Counted from the stretch's first letter, positions 27,197-37,300 are shown. The stretch: DNA of 64,000 nucleotides from Paenibacillus sp. LS1 (GCF_026013365.1 NZ_JAPDOE010000002.1:434001-498000); one strand, 5' to 3'. Made by a program: numbers and translations. The notes: generated by a model not told the origin, from the letters alone.

Positions 27197-27964
27197 TTAA
27201 TCTGTACTATTTTTACGGTTTGAGCGTATCTTTTTCAACCAAATACGTTCTTTGTCCGTCAAGTCCGCCGTTTCCAACATCTCTGGTCTACGCTCTAACG
27301 TACGAAGCAAAGATTGTTCTCTACGCCACGCCTCAATGTTCAGGTGATGTCCTGACAACAGCATATCCGGCACTTTCATGCCCCTAAACTCGGGTGGGCG
27401 TGTGTAATGTGGATATTCCAGGAGTCCGGTGCTGAATGAATCGGTTACTGCGCTTGTCTCATTGCCAAGCACACCGGGGATAAGACGTACGATGCTGTCA
27501 ATGGCAACCATAGCAGGCAACTCCCCACCCGTGAGTACGTAATCACCAATGGATAGTTCATCCGTCACGAGAAATTCGCGGATTCGCTCATCGTAACCTT
27601 CATAATGTCCACATATAAAAATCAGATGATCTTCCTGTACAAGTTCTTCTGCTTTTTTCTGTGTAAACGTCTCACCTTGCGGACACATTAAAATGATACG
27701 TGGAGCTTTCATCGTTGCCGCGGCTTCTCCGCGTTGCTCCAGCACATCTTCAACAGCAGCAAAGATCGGATCTGGTTTTAGCACCATGCCTCCACCTCCA
27801 CCGTAAGGAGCATCATCGACCGTATTGTGCTTATTGGTCGCATAATTACGGAAGTTGGTTGCACCGAGGGACACCAGCCCCTTCGTTTGGGCTTTACCCA
27901 GAATGCTTGCTCCAAATACACCGTCAAACATCTCCGGGAATAGTGTTAATACATCTACTTTCAT
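27197..27964 (-). CDS. trmD: tRNA (guanine-N1)-methyltransferase TrmD
   Basis: A 255-residue SPOUT methyltransferase. [18 protein letters not shown] starts it; the SAM-binding trefoil knot shows [14 protein letters not shown] and [15 protein letters not shown]; then [16 protein letters not shown]. It makes m1G37 in tRNAs, preventing +1 frameshifts. The start is one base past the end of rimM, so they are coupled. Complete and typical. Confidence 0.98.
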   Translation of the reverse strand: MKVDVLTLFPEMFDGVFGASILGKAQTKGLVSLGATNFRNYATNKHNTVDDAPYGGGGGMVLKPDPIFAAVEDVLEQRGEAAATMKAPRIILMCPQGETFTQKKAEELVQEDHLIFICGHYEGYDERIREFLVTDELSIGDYVLTGGELPAMVAIDSIVRLIPGVLGNETSAVTDSFSTGLLEYPHYTRPPEFRGMKVPDMLLSGHHLNIEAWRREQSLLRTLERRPEMLETADLTDKERIWLKKIRSNRKNSTD

Positions 27965-27965
27965 G

Positions 27966-28478
27966 TTACAGCAGCCCTTCCATCAGGTGAATCTTTACTT
28001 GCTGCTGTTCGATGTCCACATCAAGTACTACATCATCAATAACGGGAATCAGTACTTCTTTGCCTGCTGGCGTTTTGACAACCCATACATCATTGGCACC
28101 CGGAGTCAAAATTTCAGAGATGGTTCCAAGCGTTTCACCCTCTTCGGTGATGACGGAACACCCAACGATTTGATGGAAGTAGTATTCACCTTCGTCCAGC
28201 TCAGCCAAATTCTCTTTTAACACTTTGGCCATGCCGCCTTTAAACTTCTCAACTTCATTAATATTGCCATACTCTTTCAGACGAAGAATATACATATTCT
28301 TATGCAAACGTGAAGATTCCACGTTAACCATAACTGGATGATTATCTGGTGTAAAGAAAAACAACTCCGCATTTTTAGCAAATCGCACTTCCGGGAAATC
28401 AGTTAAAGGCATGATTCTTACCTCGCCGCGAATTCCATGCGTATTGACGATTTTACCTACATTCATAAACTCTGCCAT
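27966..28478 (-). CDS. rimM: 16S rRNA processing protein RimM
   Basis: A 170-residue protein: N-terminal [27 protein letters not shown] and a C-terminal PRC barrel ([37 protein letters not shown]). It helps assemble the 30S head around S19. It precedes trmD directly. Upstream, 330 bases separate it from khpA; B. subtilis has ylqD there, and here a dispersed repeat occupies the gap. Confidence 0.97.
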   Translation of the reverse strand: MAEFMNVGKIVNTHGIRGEVRIMPLTDFPEVRFAKNAELFFFTPDNHPVMVNVESSRLHKNMYILRLKEYGNINEVEKFKGGMAKVLKENLAELDEGEYYFHQIVGCSVITEEGETLGTISEILTPGANDVWVVKTPAGKEVLIPVIDDVVLDVDIEQQQVKIHLMEGLL

Positions 28479-28528
28479 AAATCCTCCTAAAATCCATTCA
28501 TATGGTACTCATATTTGATGATCTCCAT

Positions 28529-28690
28529 GCGACCGTTCCGGTTACGGATCGTTCTTCGGATCGCTGTTATCCCCTAATTTTTTTAATTATTTTTAAAGGT
28601 GAAAATCCGGTGATAGCGTATGCTTCCGATGTAGCTTTCTTTCAGAAAGCTTTAAGGCGAGCGCTGACGCTTCTTCAGAATCGATTCCGT
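28529..28690 (-). repeat. Dispersed structured repeat, copy A (khpA-rimM gap)
   Basis: Shares long identity with copy C at 40.6 kb, e.g. GATCGCTGTTATCCCC, GTGATAGCGTATGCTTCC, and the hairpin AGCTTTCTTTCAGAAAGCT (28633-28651). The element can form several stems: TATC/GATA flanking an A/T-rich part, the AGCTTTCT hairpin, and GCG...CGC words. It lies between khpA and rimM in the position of the missing ylqD, inside an otherwise tight operon. Boundaries are approximate; homology fades after CTTCTTCAG at 28678. Confidence 0.85.
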
Positions 28691-28808
28691 ACCCTTCACT
28701 ACTTCCGCAAATAATCATACTTGACGAGCTATCTCAATCATATTAATTAAGTTTCAGCATGCACGAAAAGGGGCTAGGACATGCATCCTAACCCCCTTTC
28801 GTATATCT

Positions 28809-29039
28809 TTAAGATATGATATCAACGGTTACCCGTTTATCCATCTTAACTGCTGCTGATGTGACGACCGTGCGAAGAGATTTTGCGATTCGTCCCTGTT
28901 TACCAATTACCTTCCCAACATCGTCAGGATGAACAGTTAACTCATAAACGACAAGCCGGTCTTTCTCAACCGTCCGAACCGTCACATCTTCCGGATGATC
29001 GACCAAAGCCTTAGCAATTATGCTTACTAATTCTTCCAT
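28809..29039 (-). CDS. khpA: KhpA, small KH-domain RNA-binding protein (YlqC)
   Basis: A 76-residue single KH-domain protein with VIGKQGRIAKSLRTVV carrying the GxxG RNA-binding loop. With KhpB it binds RNAs affecting cell division and envelope in Firmicutes. It lies 23 bases after rpsP in the rpsP-khpA-rimM-trmD order; the ATG has GGAGGGTCATCT upstream. Confidence 0.96.
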   Translation of the reverse strand: MEELVSIIAKALVDHPEDVTVRTVEKDRLVVYELTVHPDDVGKVIGKQGRIAKSLRTVVTSAAVKMDKRVTVDIIS

Positions 29040-29062
29040 AGATGACCCTCCGAATCAGCACT

Positions 29063-29335
29063 TTATTTAGATAATTTAGACTCGTGGAACTTCTTCATCA
29101 CGCCCGCTTTGCTAAGCAAGTTGCGGACAGTGTCAGATGCTTGTGCACCGTTTTGAAGCCATGCCAATGCTTTATCTTCATCGATCTTAACAACAGCCGG
29201 TTGTTCAACCGGGTTGTAGTAACCGATCTCCTCGATAAAACGACCGTCACGTGGGGAACGGGAATCCGATACCACTACGCGGTAGAAAGGAGCTTTGTGA
29301 GCACCCATACGTTTCAGACGAATACGAACTGCCAT
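29063..29335 (-). CDS. rpsP: 30S ribosomal protein S16
   Basis: A 90-residue S16 from [20 protein letters not shown], with [20 protein letters not shown]. The start at 29335 is set by AAGGAGGTGA eight bases upstream; the open frame extends seven codons but that extension includes the ribosome site. It lies between ffh and khpA. Confidence 0.98.
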   Translation of the reverse strand: MAVRIRLKRMGAHKAPFYRVVVSDSRSPRDGRFIEEIGYYNPVEQPAVVKIDEDKALAWLQNGAQASDTVRNLLSKAGVMKKFHESKLSK

Positions 29336-29387
29336 TTGAAAATTCACCTCCTTCAATGAAATCTGTATATGATTTAGCTTCGCTTAA

Positions 29388-30767
29388 TCAACGAAAAGGA
29401 AACTTCATTCCTTTACCCATACCTTTAAGCTGCTTCATAGCTTTATTTTTACCGCCGCCTTTAGGTCCCATCATATCCGAGAACTGTTTCATCATGCGAC
29501 GCATCTCATCAAACTGCTTGATCAGACGATTTACTTCAGCCAGAGATGTTCCGCTACCCGTAGCAATACGCTTCCGGCGGCTATGGTTGATCATGTCCGG
29601 GTTCCGTTTCTCTTCGGTCGTCATAGAGTAGACGATCGCTTCAATCCGGCCCATCTGTTTATCATCAACCTTCAGATCTTTGGCTTGTTTCATCTTGCCC
29701 ATGCCGGGGATCATATCCATGATCTGATCGATTGGTCCCAGCTTTTTCACCTGATCCATTTGCTCCAGGAAATCTTCAAACGTGAACTCTGCATTACGCA
29801 TCTTCCGTTCCATTTCCTTGGCTTTATCGGTATCAATGTTTAATTGTGCCTTCTCAATCAGGGATAACATATCACCCATACCGAGAATCCGTGAAGCCAT
29901 ACGTTCCGGGTGGAATGGCTCCAAAGCGTCAAGTTTCTCTCCAAGGGAAGCAAACTTGATTGGACAACCCGTAACTGCTTTGACGGAAAGTGCGGCACCA
30001 CCACGAGTGTCGCCATCCAGCTTAGTCAGGACAACCCCGGTCAGATTCAGTTGCTGGTTAAAGTGTTCTGCTACGTTAACCGCATCCTGACCTGTCATGC
30101 TGTCTACGACAAGCAGTACTTCATCCGGATTCACTACGCTGTGAATCTGGCGAAGTTCTTCCATCAGCTCTTCATCGACATGCAGACGTCCAGCCGTATC
30201 GATAATGACATAGTCATTACCGTTATCTTTGGCATGTTGAAGACCTTGACGTGCAATCTCAACAGGGCTTGTCTGATCTCCCAGTGTAAATACCGGCGCT
30301 TTGATCTGCTCGCCAAGTACTTGCAACTGTTTGATCGCTGCCGGACGATAAATATCGCCTGCAACAAGCAATGGTCTGCTGTTTTGCTTTTGCAGCATTT
30401 TAGCCAGTTTACCCGATGTGGTTGTTTTACCAGCACCCTGCAAACCAACCATCATCAGCACCGTAGGCGGTTTGTTTGCTTTAGCCAATTTTGCTTGGCT
30501 TCCGCCCATCAAATCCGTCAATTCCTTGTTAACGATGTCGATGATGACCATTCCTGGCGTGAAGCTCTCCATCACTTCTTTGCCGACAGCCTTCTCTTTC
30601 ACCTTGGCGATGAATTCCTTGACCACTTTGAAGTTTACATCCGCTTCGAGCAATGCCAGACGTACCTCGCGCATAGCCTCGGCTACATCTTCATCAGATA
30701 CCTTGCCTTTGCCGCGCAGCTTGCTGAACACATTCTGTAATCGGGTCGTTAATCCTTCAAATGCCAT
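29388..30767 (-). CDS. ffh: Signal recognition particle protein Ffh
   Basis: A 459-residue SRP54. The N domain (FEGLTTRLQNVFSKLRGKG) is followed by the G domain: GLQGAGKTTTSGKLA, DTAGRLHVDEELM, TKLDGDTRGGAALS. The C-terminal M domain is Met rich (MDMIPGMGKMKQAKD, MRRMMKQFSDMMG) and has the RNA-binding helix-turn (RRKRIATGSGTSLAEVNRLI). Ffh with SRP RNA targets nascent membrane and secreted proteins to FtsY. ylxM is upstream, its usual partner. Confidence 0.98.
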   Translation of the reverse strand: MAFEGLTTRLQNVFSKLRGKGKVSDEDVAEAMREVRLALLEADVNFKVVKEFIAKVKEKAVGKEVMESFTPGMVIIDIVNKELTDLMGGSQAKLAKANKPPTVLMMVGLQGAGKTTTSGKLAKMLQKQNSRPLLVAGDIYRPAAIKQLQVLGEQIKAPVFTLGDQTSPVEIARQGLQHAKDNGNDYVIIDTAGRLHVDEELMEELRQIHSVVNPDEVLLVVDSMTGQDAVNVAEHFNQQLNLTGVVLTKLDGDTRGGAALSVKAVTGCPIKFASLGEKLDALEPFHPERMASRILGMGDMLSLIEKAQLNIDTDKAKEMERKMRNAEFTFEDFLEQMDQVKKLGPIDQIMDMIPGMGKMKQAKDLKVDDKQMGRIEAIVYSMTTEEKRNPDMINHSRRKRIATGSGTSLAEVNRLIKQFDEMRRMMKQFSDMMGPKGGGKNKAMKQLKGMGKGMKFPFR

Positions 30768-30830
30768 GATCCCACCTCCTTAAGCTTTAATACTGTTTTC
30801 AAGACCGATACGTTCCGCTCAGTCAACTTT

Positions 30831-31181
30831 TCATTCACTAAGCTGGGCAACGATATCGTGTATTTGTTTGTTGTTATCAATGGAGACGCCTGCGCGTTCC
30901 AATGCATTTTGCAAATCTTCAAGATTGCGATTACGCCGTTCATGCTTTTCCAGCAAGCCTAGCTTGCTTTCGTAATTTTCCAGCACTTGTTCGGCACGCT
31001 TGATATGCTCGTATACCGCCTGGCGGCTGATCTCAAACTCGGCTGCAATTTCACCAAGTGAAAAATCGTCATGAAAGTAATACTTTAGAAAAGTCTGCTG
31101 TTTCTCGGTAAGTAACAATTCATAAAAAGCAAACAGCAAGTTAATCCGGTTTGTCTTCTCAAGCCGGTTTTCTTGACTCAC
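30831..31181 (-). CDS. ylxM: YlxM/p13-like HTH protein
   Basis: A 116-residue helix-turn-helix protein: LLFAFYELLLTEKQQTFLKYYF, DDFSLGEIAAEFEISRQAVYEHIKRAE, then a coiled C-terminus. It is encoded just upstream of ffh in most Firmicutes and has been reported to affect SRP activity. The gene is complete and 63 bases upstream of ffh. Confidence 0.95.
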   Translation of the reverse strand: MSQENRLEKTNRINLLFAFYELLLTEKQQTFLKYYFHDDFSLGEIAAEFEISRQAVYEHIKRAEQVLENYESKLGLLEKHERRNRNLEDLQNALERAGVSIDNNKQIHDIVAQLSE

Positions 31182-31396
31182 ATCGGGGCACTCCCTTCGT
31201 CAAGGAAAAACACTTTACACTCTTGCAACGTTCCTAATAATACCTAAAACAAATCAGGTTGTCAAGCAAAAATACTTGTCACAATAAAAACAGCTAAGAT
31301 GACGTCCCATTTGGATACTAAACAGGTGATTTCTGCCCTTTTTCATAACAAGAAAACTCCGATCTATATCTCTACACTCCACCTCTATGTAGAAGA

Positions 31397-31437
31397 AAAA
31401 CGAATGCATCTCAGCCAGTGGAGATGCATCCGTTTAT
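31397..31437 (-). terminator. Terminator after trhA
   Basis: GATGCATCTCC / GAGATGCATTC hairpin on the minus strand followed by GTTTTTC, immediately after the trhA stop. Confidence 0.85.
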
Positions 31438-31443
31438 GGTGTT

Positions 31444-32091
31444 CTAGCGAAGTGGTGTCAGGTACAGCAGTACCATGAAGAAATGAAGAATACTGCCTGC
31501 TAACACAAAGAGATGCCAAATCGCATGGTGGTATGGAAATCCACGCCACACATAAAAAATCGTCCCCAGTGTATACATCAGACCTCCAGCAACCAGCAAA
31601 ACGATACCGCCTGTAGGAATGGCAGCCATAAGCGGTTGCCAGGCAATAACGATGAGCCAGCCCATCGCGATATAGAAAATGGTGGACATGAATAGAAATC
31701 TTTTCGTGAAAAATGCCTTAAAGATCACGCCGAATAATGCGATTCCCCAGATTATACCGAACAGGGTCCATCCAAGTGTACCGCGAACAGCAATAAACAA
31801 AAGCGGAGTGTACGATCCCGCAATAAACAAATAAATGGAAGAATGGTCGAAAATCTCAAATAAATCTTTCACTTTTCCATCTTTCCATGCATGCACGAGT
31901 GTGGAACTCGTATAGAGCAGTAACATGGTGATCCCGTAGATCGTGAAACTGACCACATGCCAAGCCGTGCCTTTCATACTTGAGAATACAATCAATATCA
32001 CCAGTGCAGCTACACTGAGTGCAGCGCCGATTCCATGTGTCACCGCATTGGCGACTTCTTCACGGCGAGAATAGGTATACGTATTGGCCAT
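31444..32091 (-). CDS. trhA: TrhA/hemolysin III family membrane protein (PAQR)
   Basis: A 215-residue seven-helix protein. The family signature EEVANAVTHGIGAALS is near the N-terminus, FDHSSIYLFIAGSYTP in the third helix and YHHAIWHLFVLAGSILHF at the end, supplying the metal-binding Ser/His/Asp set of the PAQR fold. In B. subtilis the homologue influences membrane energetics and fluidity. The ATG at 32089-32091 was chosen over a TTG two codons earlier because GGA lies nine bases upstream. It sits between ftsY and ylxM. Confidence 0.92.
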   Translation of the reverse strand: MANTYTYSRREEVANAVTHGIGAALSVAALVILIVFSSMKGTAWHVVSFTIYGITMLLLYTSSTLVHAWKDGKVKDLFEIFDHSSIYLFIAGSYTPLLFIAVRGTLGWTLFGIIWGIALFGVIFKAFFTKRFLFMSTIFYIAMGWLIVIAWQPLMAAIPTGGIVLLVAGGLMYTLGTIFYVWRGFPYHHAIWHLFVLAGSILHFFMVLLYLTPLR

Positions 32092-32139
32092 TTTCAACCG
32101 TCCTTTCTAACCCTTTAACATTGCCTGCTTTATTCCTCC

Positions 32140-32199
32140 ATTATACACGTATTGCCAGTGACATTACACGTGACACTTATCACGTATATCACTGGCAAT
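32140..32199 (-). promoter_or_regulatory. trhA promoter region with nested palindrome
   Basis: A TATAAT box (32140-32145, minus strand) lies 49 bases before trhA. Directly upstream are 11-bp arms ATTGCCAGTGA (32151-32161) and TCACTGGCAAT (32189-32199) enclosing a second pair ACGTGA/TCACGT (32168-32173, 32180-32185). No T-run follows on either strand, so it looks less like a terminator for ftsY than an operator overlapping the -35 region. Confidence 0.5.
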
Positions 32200-32237
32200 G
32201 CGGTTAACATTATTAATTCATTCTATTATTAATGATT

Positions 32238-33251
32238 CTAGGAATTAGCTTCCTCTTCTTCAGCACTTTCCGCTGGCTGTTCTTGGATCAATCCGGCGAA
32301 CAAAGCATGCACAAATTGCTCCGAGTCAAACGGCTGCAGATCGTCAATCTTCTCACCTAGTCCCACGAGTTTCACTGGCAGGTCTAGTTCCTGACGGATC
32401 GCAACAACGATCCCACCCTTAGCTGTTCCATCCAGTTTCGTCAGTACCAGACCAGTCACGCCGCTTTTCTCACCGAAAAGTTTAGCCTGATTCAAGGCAT
32501 TTTGACCTGTTGTTGCATCCAGTACCATCAGTACTTCATGCGGAGCTTCCGGAATTTCACGCTGAATGACACGATAGATCTTGTTAAGCTCGTCCATCAG
32601 GTTAGATTTATTTTGCAGACGGCCTGCTGTATCACAGAGGAGAACATCTGCGCCCCGTTGTTTTGCTGCCTGCACCGCATCATACATAACCGCTGCTGGA
32701 TCAGAACCGGACTGCTGCTTGATAACATCGACACCGGCACGTTGTCCCCATACTTCCAGCTGTTCGATAGCTCCCGCACGGAACGTATCTCCGGCTGCCA
32801 TGATGACTTTTTTACCTTGTTGTTTAAAGCGATGCGCCAGCTTGCCAATCGTTGTTGTTTTACCAACACCGTTAACGCCAACGAACAAAATGACAGTAAT
32901 GCCATCCGGGTTCATTTTCAATTCATTATTCTGTTCACCGCGAAGAAGATCCGTCAGTTTCTCGGACAATACAGGCTGCAGTTCAGCCGCGTCCTCAATT
33001 TTACGTTTTTTCACCTCAACGCGCAGATCTTCGATCAGGTTCATGACCGTATTCACGCCAACGTCTGCTCCAATCAGAATCTCTTCCAATTCTTCATAGA
33101 ACTCTTCATCAATTTTCTTGCGGCGGATAACGAGATCCGACACTTTTTCCACAAGCCCTTTACGTGTCTTTTCCAATCCATCCTTGAACTGTTTGGTGAC
33201 CGACTCCGTTTTGCTTGCAATGCTGTCTCTCAGCTTCTTAAAAAAACTCAT
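32238..33251 (-). CDS. ftsY: Signal recognition particle receptor FtsY
   Basis: A 337-residue SRP receptor GTPase with a short charged N-terminus (FFKKLRDSIASKTESVTKQF) rather than the long acidic A domain. N and G domains show GVNGVGKTTTIGKLA, DTFRAGAIEQL, DTAGRLQNKSNLM and TKLDGTAKGG. It docks Ffh-ribosome complexes at the membrane. smc lies directly upstream and trhA downstream. Confidence 0.98.
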   Translation of the reverse strand: MSFFKKLRDSIASKTESVTKQFKDGLEKTRKGLVEKVSDLVIRRKKIDEEFYEELEEILIGADVGVNTVMNLIEDLRVEVKKRKIEDAAELQPVLSEKLTDLLRGEQNNELKMNPDGITVILFVGVNGVGKTTTIGKLAHRFKQQGKKVIMAAGDTFRAGAIEQLEVWGQRAGVDVIKQQSGSDPAAVMYDAVQAAKQRGADVLLCDTAGRLQNKSNLMDELNKIYRVIQREIPEAPHEVLMVLDATTGQNALNQAKLFGEKSGVTGLVLTKLDGTAKGGIVVAIRQELDLPVKLVGLGEKIDDLQPFDSEQFVHALFAGLIQEQPAESAEEEEANS

Positions 33252-33359
33252 AAAGCCCCTCCATCGTGTACATAATCTGAACGTTTTGCAAAGATGCTCG
33301 ATCTAAATCAAATTTTAATGATTACAATGAGTTCATGTGTCTCGCAGGTTTGGATCAGA

Positions 33360-36300
33360 TCAGGCAATTACAGCTTCCTCATCTTCCAGTTTAACCGAAA
33401 CAAGCTTGGATACGCCGCCCTCTTCCATGGTAACACCGTACAGCACATCCGCTTCTTCCATTGTACCTTTACGATGGGTAACGACGATGAACTGTGTTTG
33501 TTCGGAGAACTCACGCAAGTACTGGGCAAAACGTACCACGTTGGCTTCGTCCAATGCTGCCTCAACTTCATCCAGCACGCAGAATGGTACAGGTTTGACA
33601 TGCAGAATGGCAAATAACAGAGCCATTGCCGTCAAAGCCCGCTCCCCACCTGATAACAGTTGCAGGTTTTGCAGTTTTTTGCCTGGTGGCTGGGCCACAA
33701 TATCTATTCCCGTTTCAAGCAAGCGCTCCGGGTCCATCAGAACAAGGTCAGCACGTCCCCCGCCAAACAGCTTGGTAAACACGGTACCGAACTCACGGCG
33801 GATCGCATCAAACGTGATCTTGAATCGCTTCGCCATCTCGTCTTCCATTTCCCGAATGACCTGATACAATGTTGTTTTGGCTTCCACTAGGTCATTCTTC
33901 TGTTCACTCAGGAACTCATATCGCTCATTGACCCGCTGGAACTCCTCAATCGCTCCCAGGTTAACCTCACCCAGAGCAGATATGCTTCGCTTCAGCTTCT
34001 GTACCTCTGATTGTGTATGTTCCACATCTTCCGGCACAGGATAACGCTCTTTGGCCAGTTCATAGCCCAGTTCGTATTCATCCGTCAGTTTTCGCAGTAT
34101 ATTCTCCAGTTCAACATCCAAGCGGTTCACGGAAATTTCAGTCTGCCGCATCTGCTCTTCCACCGCTTTCAACTGCGTGCGCTGTTCTTTCGTTTCGCTC
34201 TCGGCAAGCTCAAGCTTCTTCGATAACTCAGTTCGGGCAGCACGTTTGAAGTCCAGCTCCTGGGAAGCCTCTGCTTTTTTCAGCTTGTACTGATTCAGAT
34301 CTTCAATCTGCTTGACACTCTCGGTCTGTGTTTTCTTGAGATCTGCCTCCATCGAAGCCAGCAACGTGCGATTCTGACGAAGATCTTTCACCAACGACTC
34401 CACTTCCCGCTCCAGACGCCGCAATTGTTCGCCATTGGAGAATCGCTCCTGATCGAGCTTACCTTCGCGTACTTTCAATTCGGTGAGTTGACTCTGCAAT
34501 TCTTCCTTCGCGGATTCATTGGCTTTCCGAGCAAACTCGGCTGCATGAATGGCACGATGAGTCGCTTTTTCTTCCTCTTCAAGCTGCTCCAGCTTCTTCA
34601 CAGCGACGATGCGAGCCGTATCCAGCTCTTTGATCTCTTCGGTGAATCCGCTCTTCTCCTGCCCGGCAACGGCAACCTGTTCTAGCACATGGCGAAGCTC
34701 ATGCTCTACCTGCTTCATTTCCATCGAAGCCTGCTGTTCTGCATTTCGGGTATCGTCACCAGACTGACGAAGTTCGTCCAGCTTGTCCTGACACTGCTCC
34801 AGTTGAACTTTTACATCTTCCACGCTGGAATGCAGCTTCACGATCTGATTTTCCGTATCCAAAATATCCTGGTCGAGCTGATCCAGCTGCCGTTTACGAC
34901 TGAGCAGACTCACATTTTTCTTATGCTGGCTACCACCGGTCATGGAACCACCCGCATTAACCACGTCGCCTTCAAGCGTCACGACCCGGAAACGATACTG
35001 GCAGCGAGCCGCAATTTTATTCGCGACCTCCAGCGTTTCGGCAATAATAACATTACCGAGCAAGCTTCCAATGATTGAAGCATACTTGGATTCGAATTGT
35101 ACGAGATCAGCACCGATCCCGACAAAGCCCTCCATGCCTTCAATCATGGAACGTTCAGCAGCCCCAATGGCACGTGGACGAATGACATCCAGAGGAAGGA
35201 ACGTTGCCCGGCCCAATTGACGTTGTTTCAGAAAAGCAATCGCTTGTCTGGAAACTGACTCATTTTCCATGACCACATGCTGCAAGGATGCGCCCATCGC
35301 TGTCTCTACTGCAAGTTCAATCTTCTCGGGAACTTTAACGAGTTCAGCCACAGCTCCATGAACACCGTTTAGTGTGCCTTTGCGTGAAGCCTTGAGAACC
35401 TCCTTGACACCGAGCATGAATCCGTCAAAATCATCCTGCATCTCTTTCATCGTATCGCGACGGGAGACCTGAGCTTCACGCTTCTGTTCCCATTTACGGA
35501 CTGTGCCCCGGCTTTCTTCGAGCAGCTTCTGCAGCGACTGGAGTCGTTCACTTTCCGTAATATAACCACCACGTAGATCACTGATTTCTTTGCCCAAACG
35601 AACAACCTTTTTCTCAATGTCCGCTTTACGACTTTCCAGTGTTTCCTTCTGATCTTCCCATTTGCCCGATTCCTCAGCCGCTCGATTCATTCTGCGCTCC
35701 AGCGTTTCTTTCTGCTGGTCCACGTAACGAATTTCATTTCGTGTCTGGGCCATCTGATTCATCAGTTCCAGCAAGTTGCCTTTGAGGCTTTCCTCTTGCT
35801 GCTGGCTAATGCCACCTGTCACACCGATGAGTTTGGCTTCTTCTTGGGACAACTGATTTCTCACATCACTCAGTTCATGCTCAAGCTTGCCAAACTTCTC
35901 ACGCAGTGCAAGCAGCTCGGTTTCCCGTTCGCGATGTCTCTCTTCACTAGCGGCAAGCGTTACTTTGAGTTGCTCCTGATTCGTTTGCAAATGGTGTGAG
36001 CGCTCCTTGAGCAGTTCCCCAAGCCCTTCACTTTTCTCCGTCGCTTCACTGAATTGCAATAATGCGGATTGCAGTTGCTCTGTCTCTGTTTCCAGGATAC
36101 GCAGCGCATTCCGATCATTTTCCAGCTTGGCATCATGCGTAGAGACAATCGCTGCGAGTCCAACCTCTTCCTGTTTTAGCGATTGCAGTCGCTCATTCGC
36201 CTTACTCCAGGAAGCATGAATCTGTTCAATCTGGTACACATACATGGAAATTTCCTGCGATTTGAGCTGTGAACGAAGTTCCTTATAGTGGATCGCTTTC

Positions 36301-36929
36301 TCCGACTGTTCCTTAAGCGGACCAATCTGATCTTCCAACTCGGTCACGAGATCATGAATCCGCAGCAAATTCTGCTCTGTCTCATCCAGTTTGCGCGTAG
36401 CATCCCGCTTGCGGGATTTATATTTAACAATACCTGAAGCCTCTTCAAAAATGCCCCTGCGATCCTCTGAACGGGTACTCAGAATCTCTTCGATTCGCCC
36501 CTGTCCAATAATCGAGTAGGCTTCTTTACCAATGCCGGTATCCATAAACAACTCCGTGATATCCTTCAAACGACAAGATTGTTTGTTGATAAAATACTCA
36601 CTATCTCCACTGCGATGTACACGACGAGTCACCGTCACTTCACCGAAATCCAATGCAAGTGCGTGATCCTCGTTATCGAGCGTTAGCGAAACTTCGCCGA
36701 AATTAACAGCCTTCCGTGCGTCACTACCTGCAAAGATGATATCTTCCATCTTGCCACCACGCAGCGACTTGGCACTTTGTTCCCCCAGAACCCAGCGGAT
36801 TCCGTCCGAAATATTACTCTTACCACTTCCGTTCGGACCTACAACAGCCGTAATGCCACGAACGAATTCCATCTCCGTTTTGTCGGCGAATGACTTGAAT
36901 CCACCCAATTCAATCCGTTTTAAAAACAT
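33360..36929 (-). CDS. smc: Chromosome partition protein Smc
   Basis: A 1189-residue SMC. The head begins MFLKRIELGGFKSFADKTEM with Walker A GPNGSGKSN; two long coiled coils flank a hinge at roughly residues 510-650 (NGVHGAVAELVKVPEK, GDVVNAGGSMTGGSQ); the C-terminal head has the signature LLSGGERALTAMALL and Walker B FCVLDEVEAALDEAN. With ScpA/ScpB it loads at parS and extrudes DNA loops. The start at 36929 is set by AGGAGGTGA eleven bases upstream; the frame runs nine codons further. A dispersed repeat and the rnc terminator lie upstream, so smc likely has its own promoter. Confidence 0.98.
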   Translation of the reverse strand: MFLKRIELGGFKSFADKTEMEFVRGITAVVGPNGSGKSNISDGIRWVLGEQSAKSLRGGKMEDIIFAGSDARKAVNFGEVSLTLDNEDHALALDFGEVTVTRRVHRSGDSEYFINKQSCRLKDITELFMDTGIGKEAYSIIGQGRIEEILSTRSEDRRGIFEEASGIVKYKSRKRDATRKLDETEQNLLRIHDLVTELEDQIGPLKEQSEKAIHYKELRSQLKSQEISMYVYQIEQIHASWSKANERLQSLKQEEVGLAAIVSTHDAKLENDRNALRILETETEQLQSALLQFSEATEKSEGLGELLKERSHHLQTNQEQLKVTLAASEERHRERETELLALREKFGKLEHELSDVRNQLSQEEAKLIGVTGGISQQQEESLKGNLLELMNQMAQTRNEIRYVDQQKETLERRMNRAAEESGKWEDQKETLESRKADIEKKVVRLGKEISDLRGGYITESERLQSLQKLLEESRGTVRKWEQKREAQVSRRDTMKEMQDDFDGFMLGVKEVLKASRKGTLNGVHGAVAELVKVPEKIELAVETAMGASLQHVVMENESVSRQAIAFLKQRQLGRATFLPLDVIRPRAIGAAERSMIEGMEGFVGIGADLVQFESKYASIIGSLLGNVIIAETLEVANKIAARCQYRFRVVTLEGDVVNAGGSMTGGSQHKKNVSLLSRKRQLDQLDQDILDTENQIVKLHSSVEDVKVQLEQCQDKLDELRQSGDDTRNAEQQASMEMKQVEHELRHVLEQVAVAGQEKSGFTEEIKELDTARIVAVKKLEQLEEEEKATHRAIHAAEFARKANESAKEELQSQLTELKVREGKLDQERFSNGEQLRRLEREVESLVKDLRQNRTLLASMEADLKKTQTESVKQIEDLNQYKLKKAEASQELDFKRAARTELSKKLELAESETKEQRTQLKAVEEQMRQTEISVNRLDVELENILRKLTDEYELGYELAKERYPVPEDVEHTQSEVQKLKRSISALGEVNLGAIEEFQRVNERYEFLSEQKNDLVEAKTTLYQVIREMEDEMAKRFKITFDAIRREFGTVFTKLFGGGRADLVLMDPERLLETGIDIVAQPPGKKLQNLQLLSGGERALTAMALLFAILHVKPVPFCVLDEVEAALDEANVVRFAQYLREFSEQTQFIVVTHRKGTMEEADVLYGVTMEEGGVSKLVSVKLEDEEAVIA

Positions 36930-37014
36930 AGGGTATCTCGTCACCTCCTCTTGCAAATTTCAAGTACTGCATTCAAGCGCCTAATTAAATTGAACAATTG
37001 TCATTACACATGAT

Positions 37015-37153
37015 CACTCCAATTGCAGTACCATCCTCCGATCACTCTTATCCCCAGATTTTCTTGATTCCCTTATCCAAGGGAAAAATCCGTTGATAAA
37101 TGCGCACGCTTCGCTTCTTCAGATTGGTTCTGCACTCTTCGTTTTGTGTAAAA
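37015..37153 (-). repeat. Dispersed structured repeat, copy B (rnc-smc gap)
   Basis: Matches copies A and C over CTCCGATC, CTTATCCCCAGATTTT, GATTCCCTT..AAGGGA, ATCCG.TGATA, CGCTTCGCTTCTTCAG, and at the far end with C over CTCTTCGTT and GTGTAAAA. It lacks about 40 bases in the middle, including the AGCTTTCT hairpin. It lies between the rnc terminator and smc. Confidence 0.8.
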
Positions 37154-37205
37154 TAAAGTTCACTTATTTAGTTAACGATCAGGTAACCTTCTCCTGAACC
37201 TCTTT

Positions 37206-37277
37206 ACAAAAAAAAGAGCAAAAAGCAGTCCGGCCGATTACTTCCGCCGGGGCGGACCCGCGGGCTGCTCTTTGCTC
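37206..37277 (-). terminator. Terminator of the fapR-...-rnc operon
   Basis: Thirteen-base arms GAGCAAAGAGCAG / CTGCTTTTTGCTC (one mismatch) with further GTCCG/CGGAC pairing in a GC-rich loop; followed on the minus strand by eight T. It begins 24 bases after rnc. Confidence 0.9.
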
Positions 37278-37300
37278 TTCGTTTGTCTATGCGCTATCGG

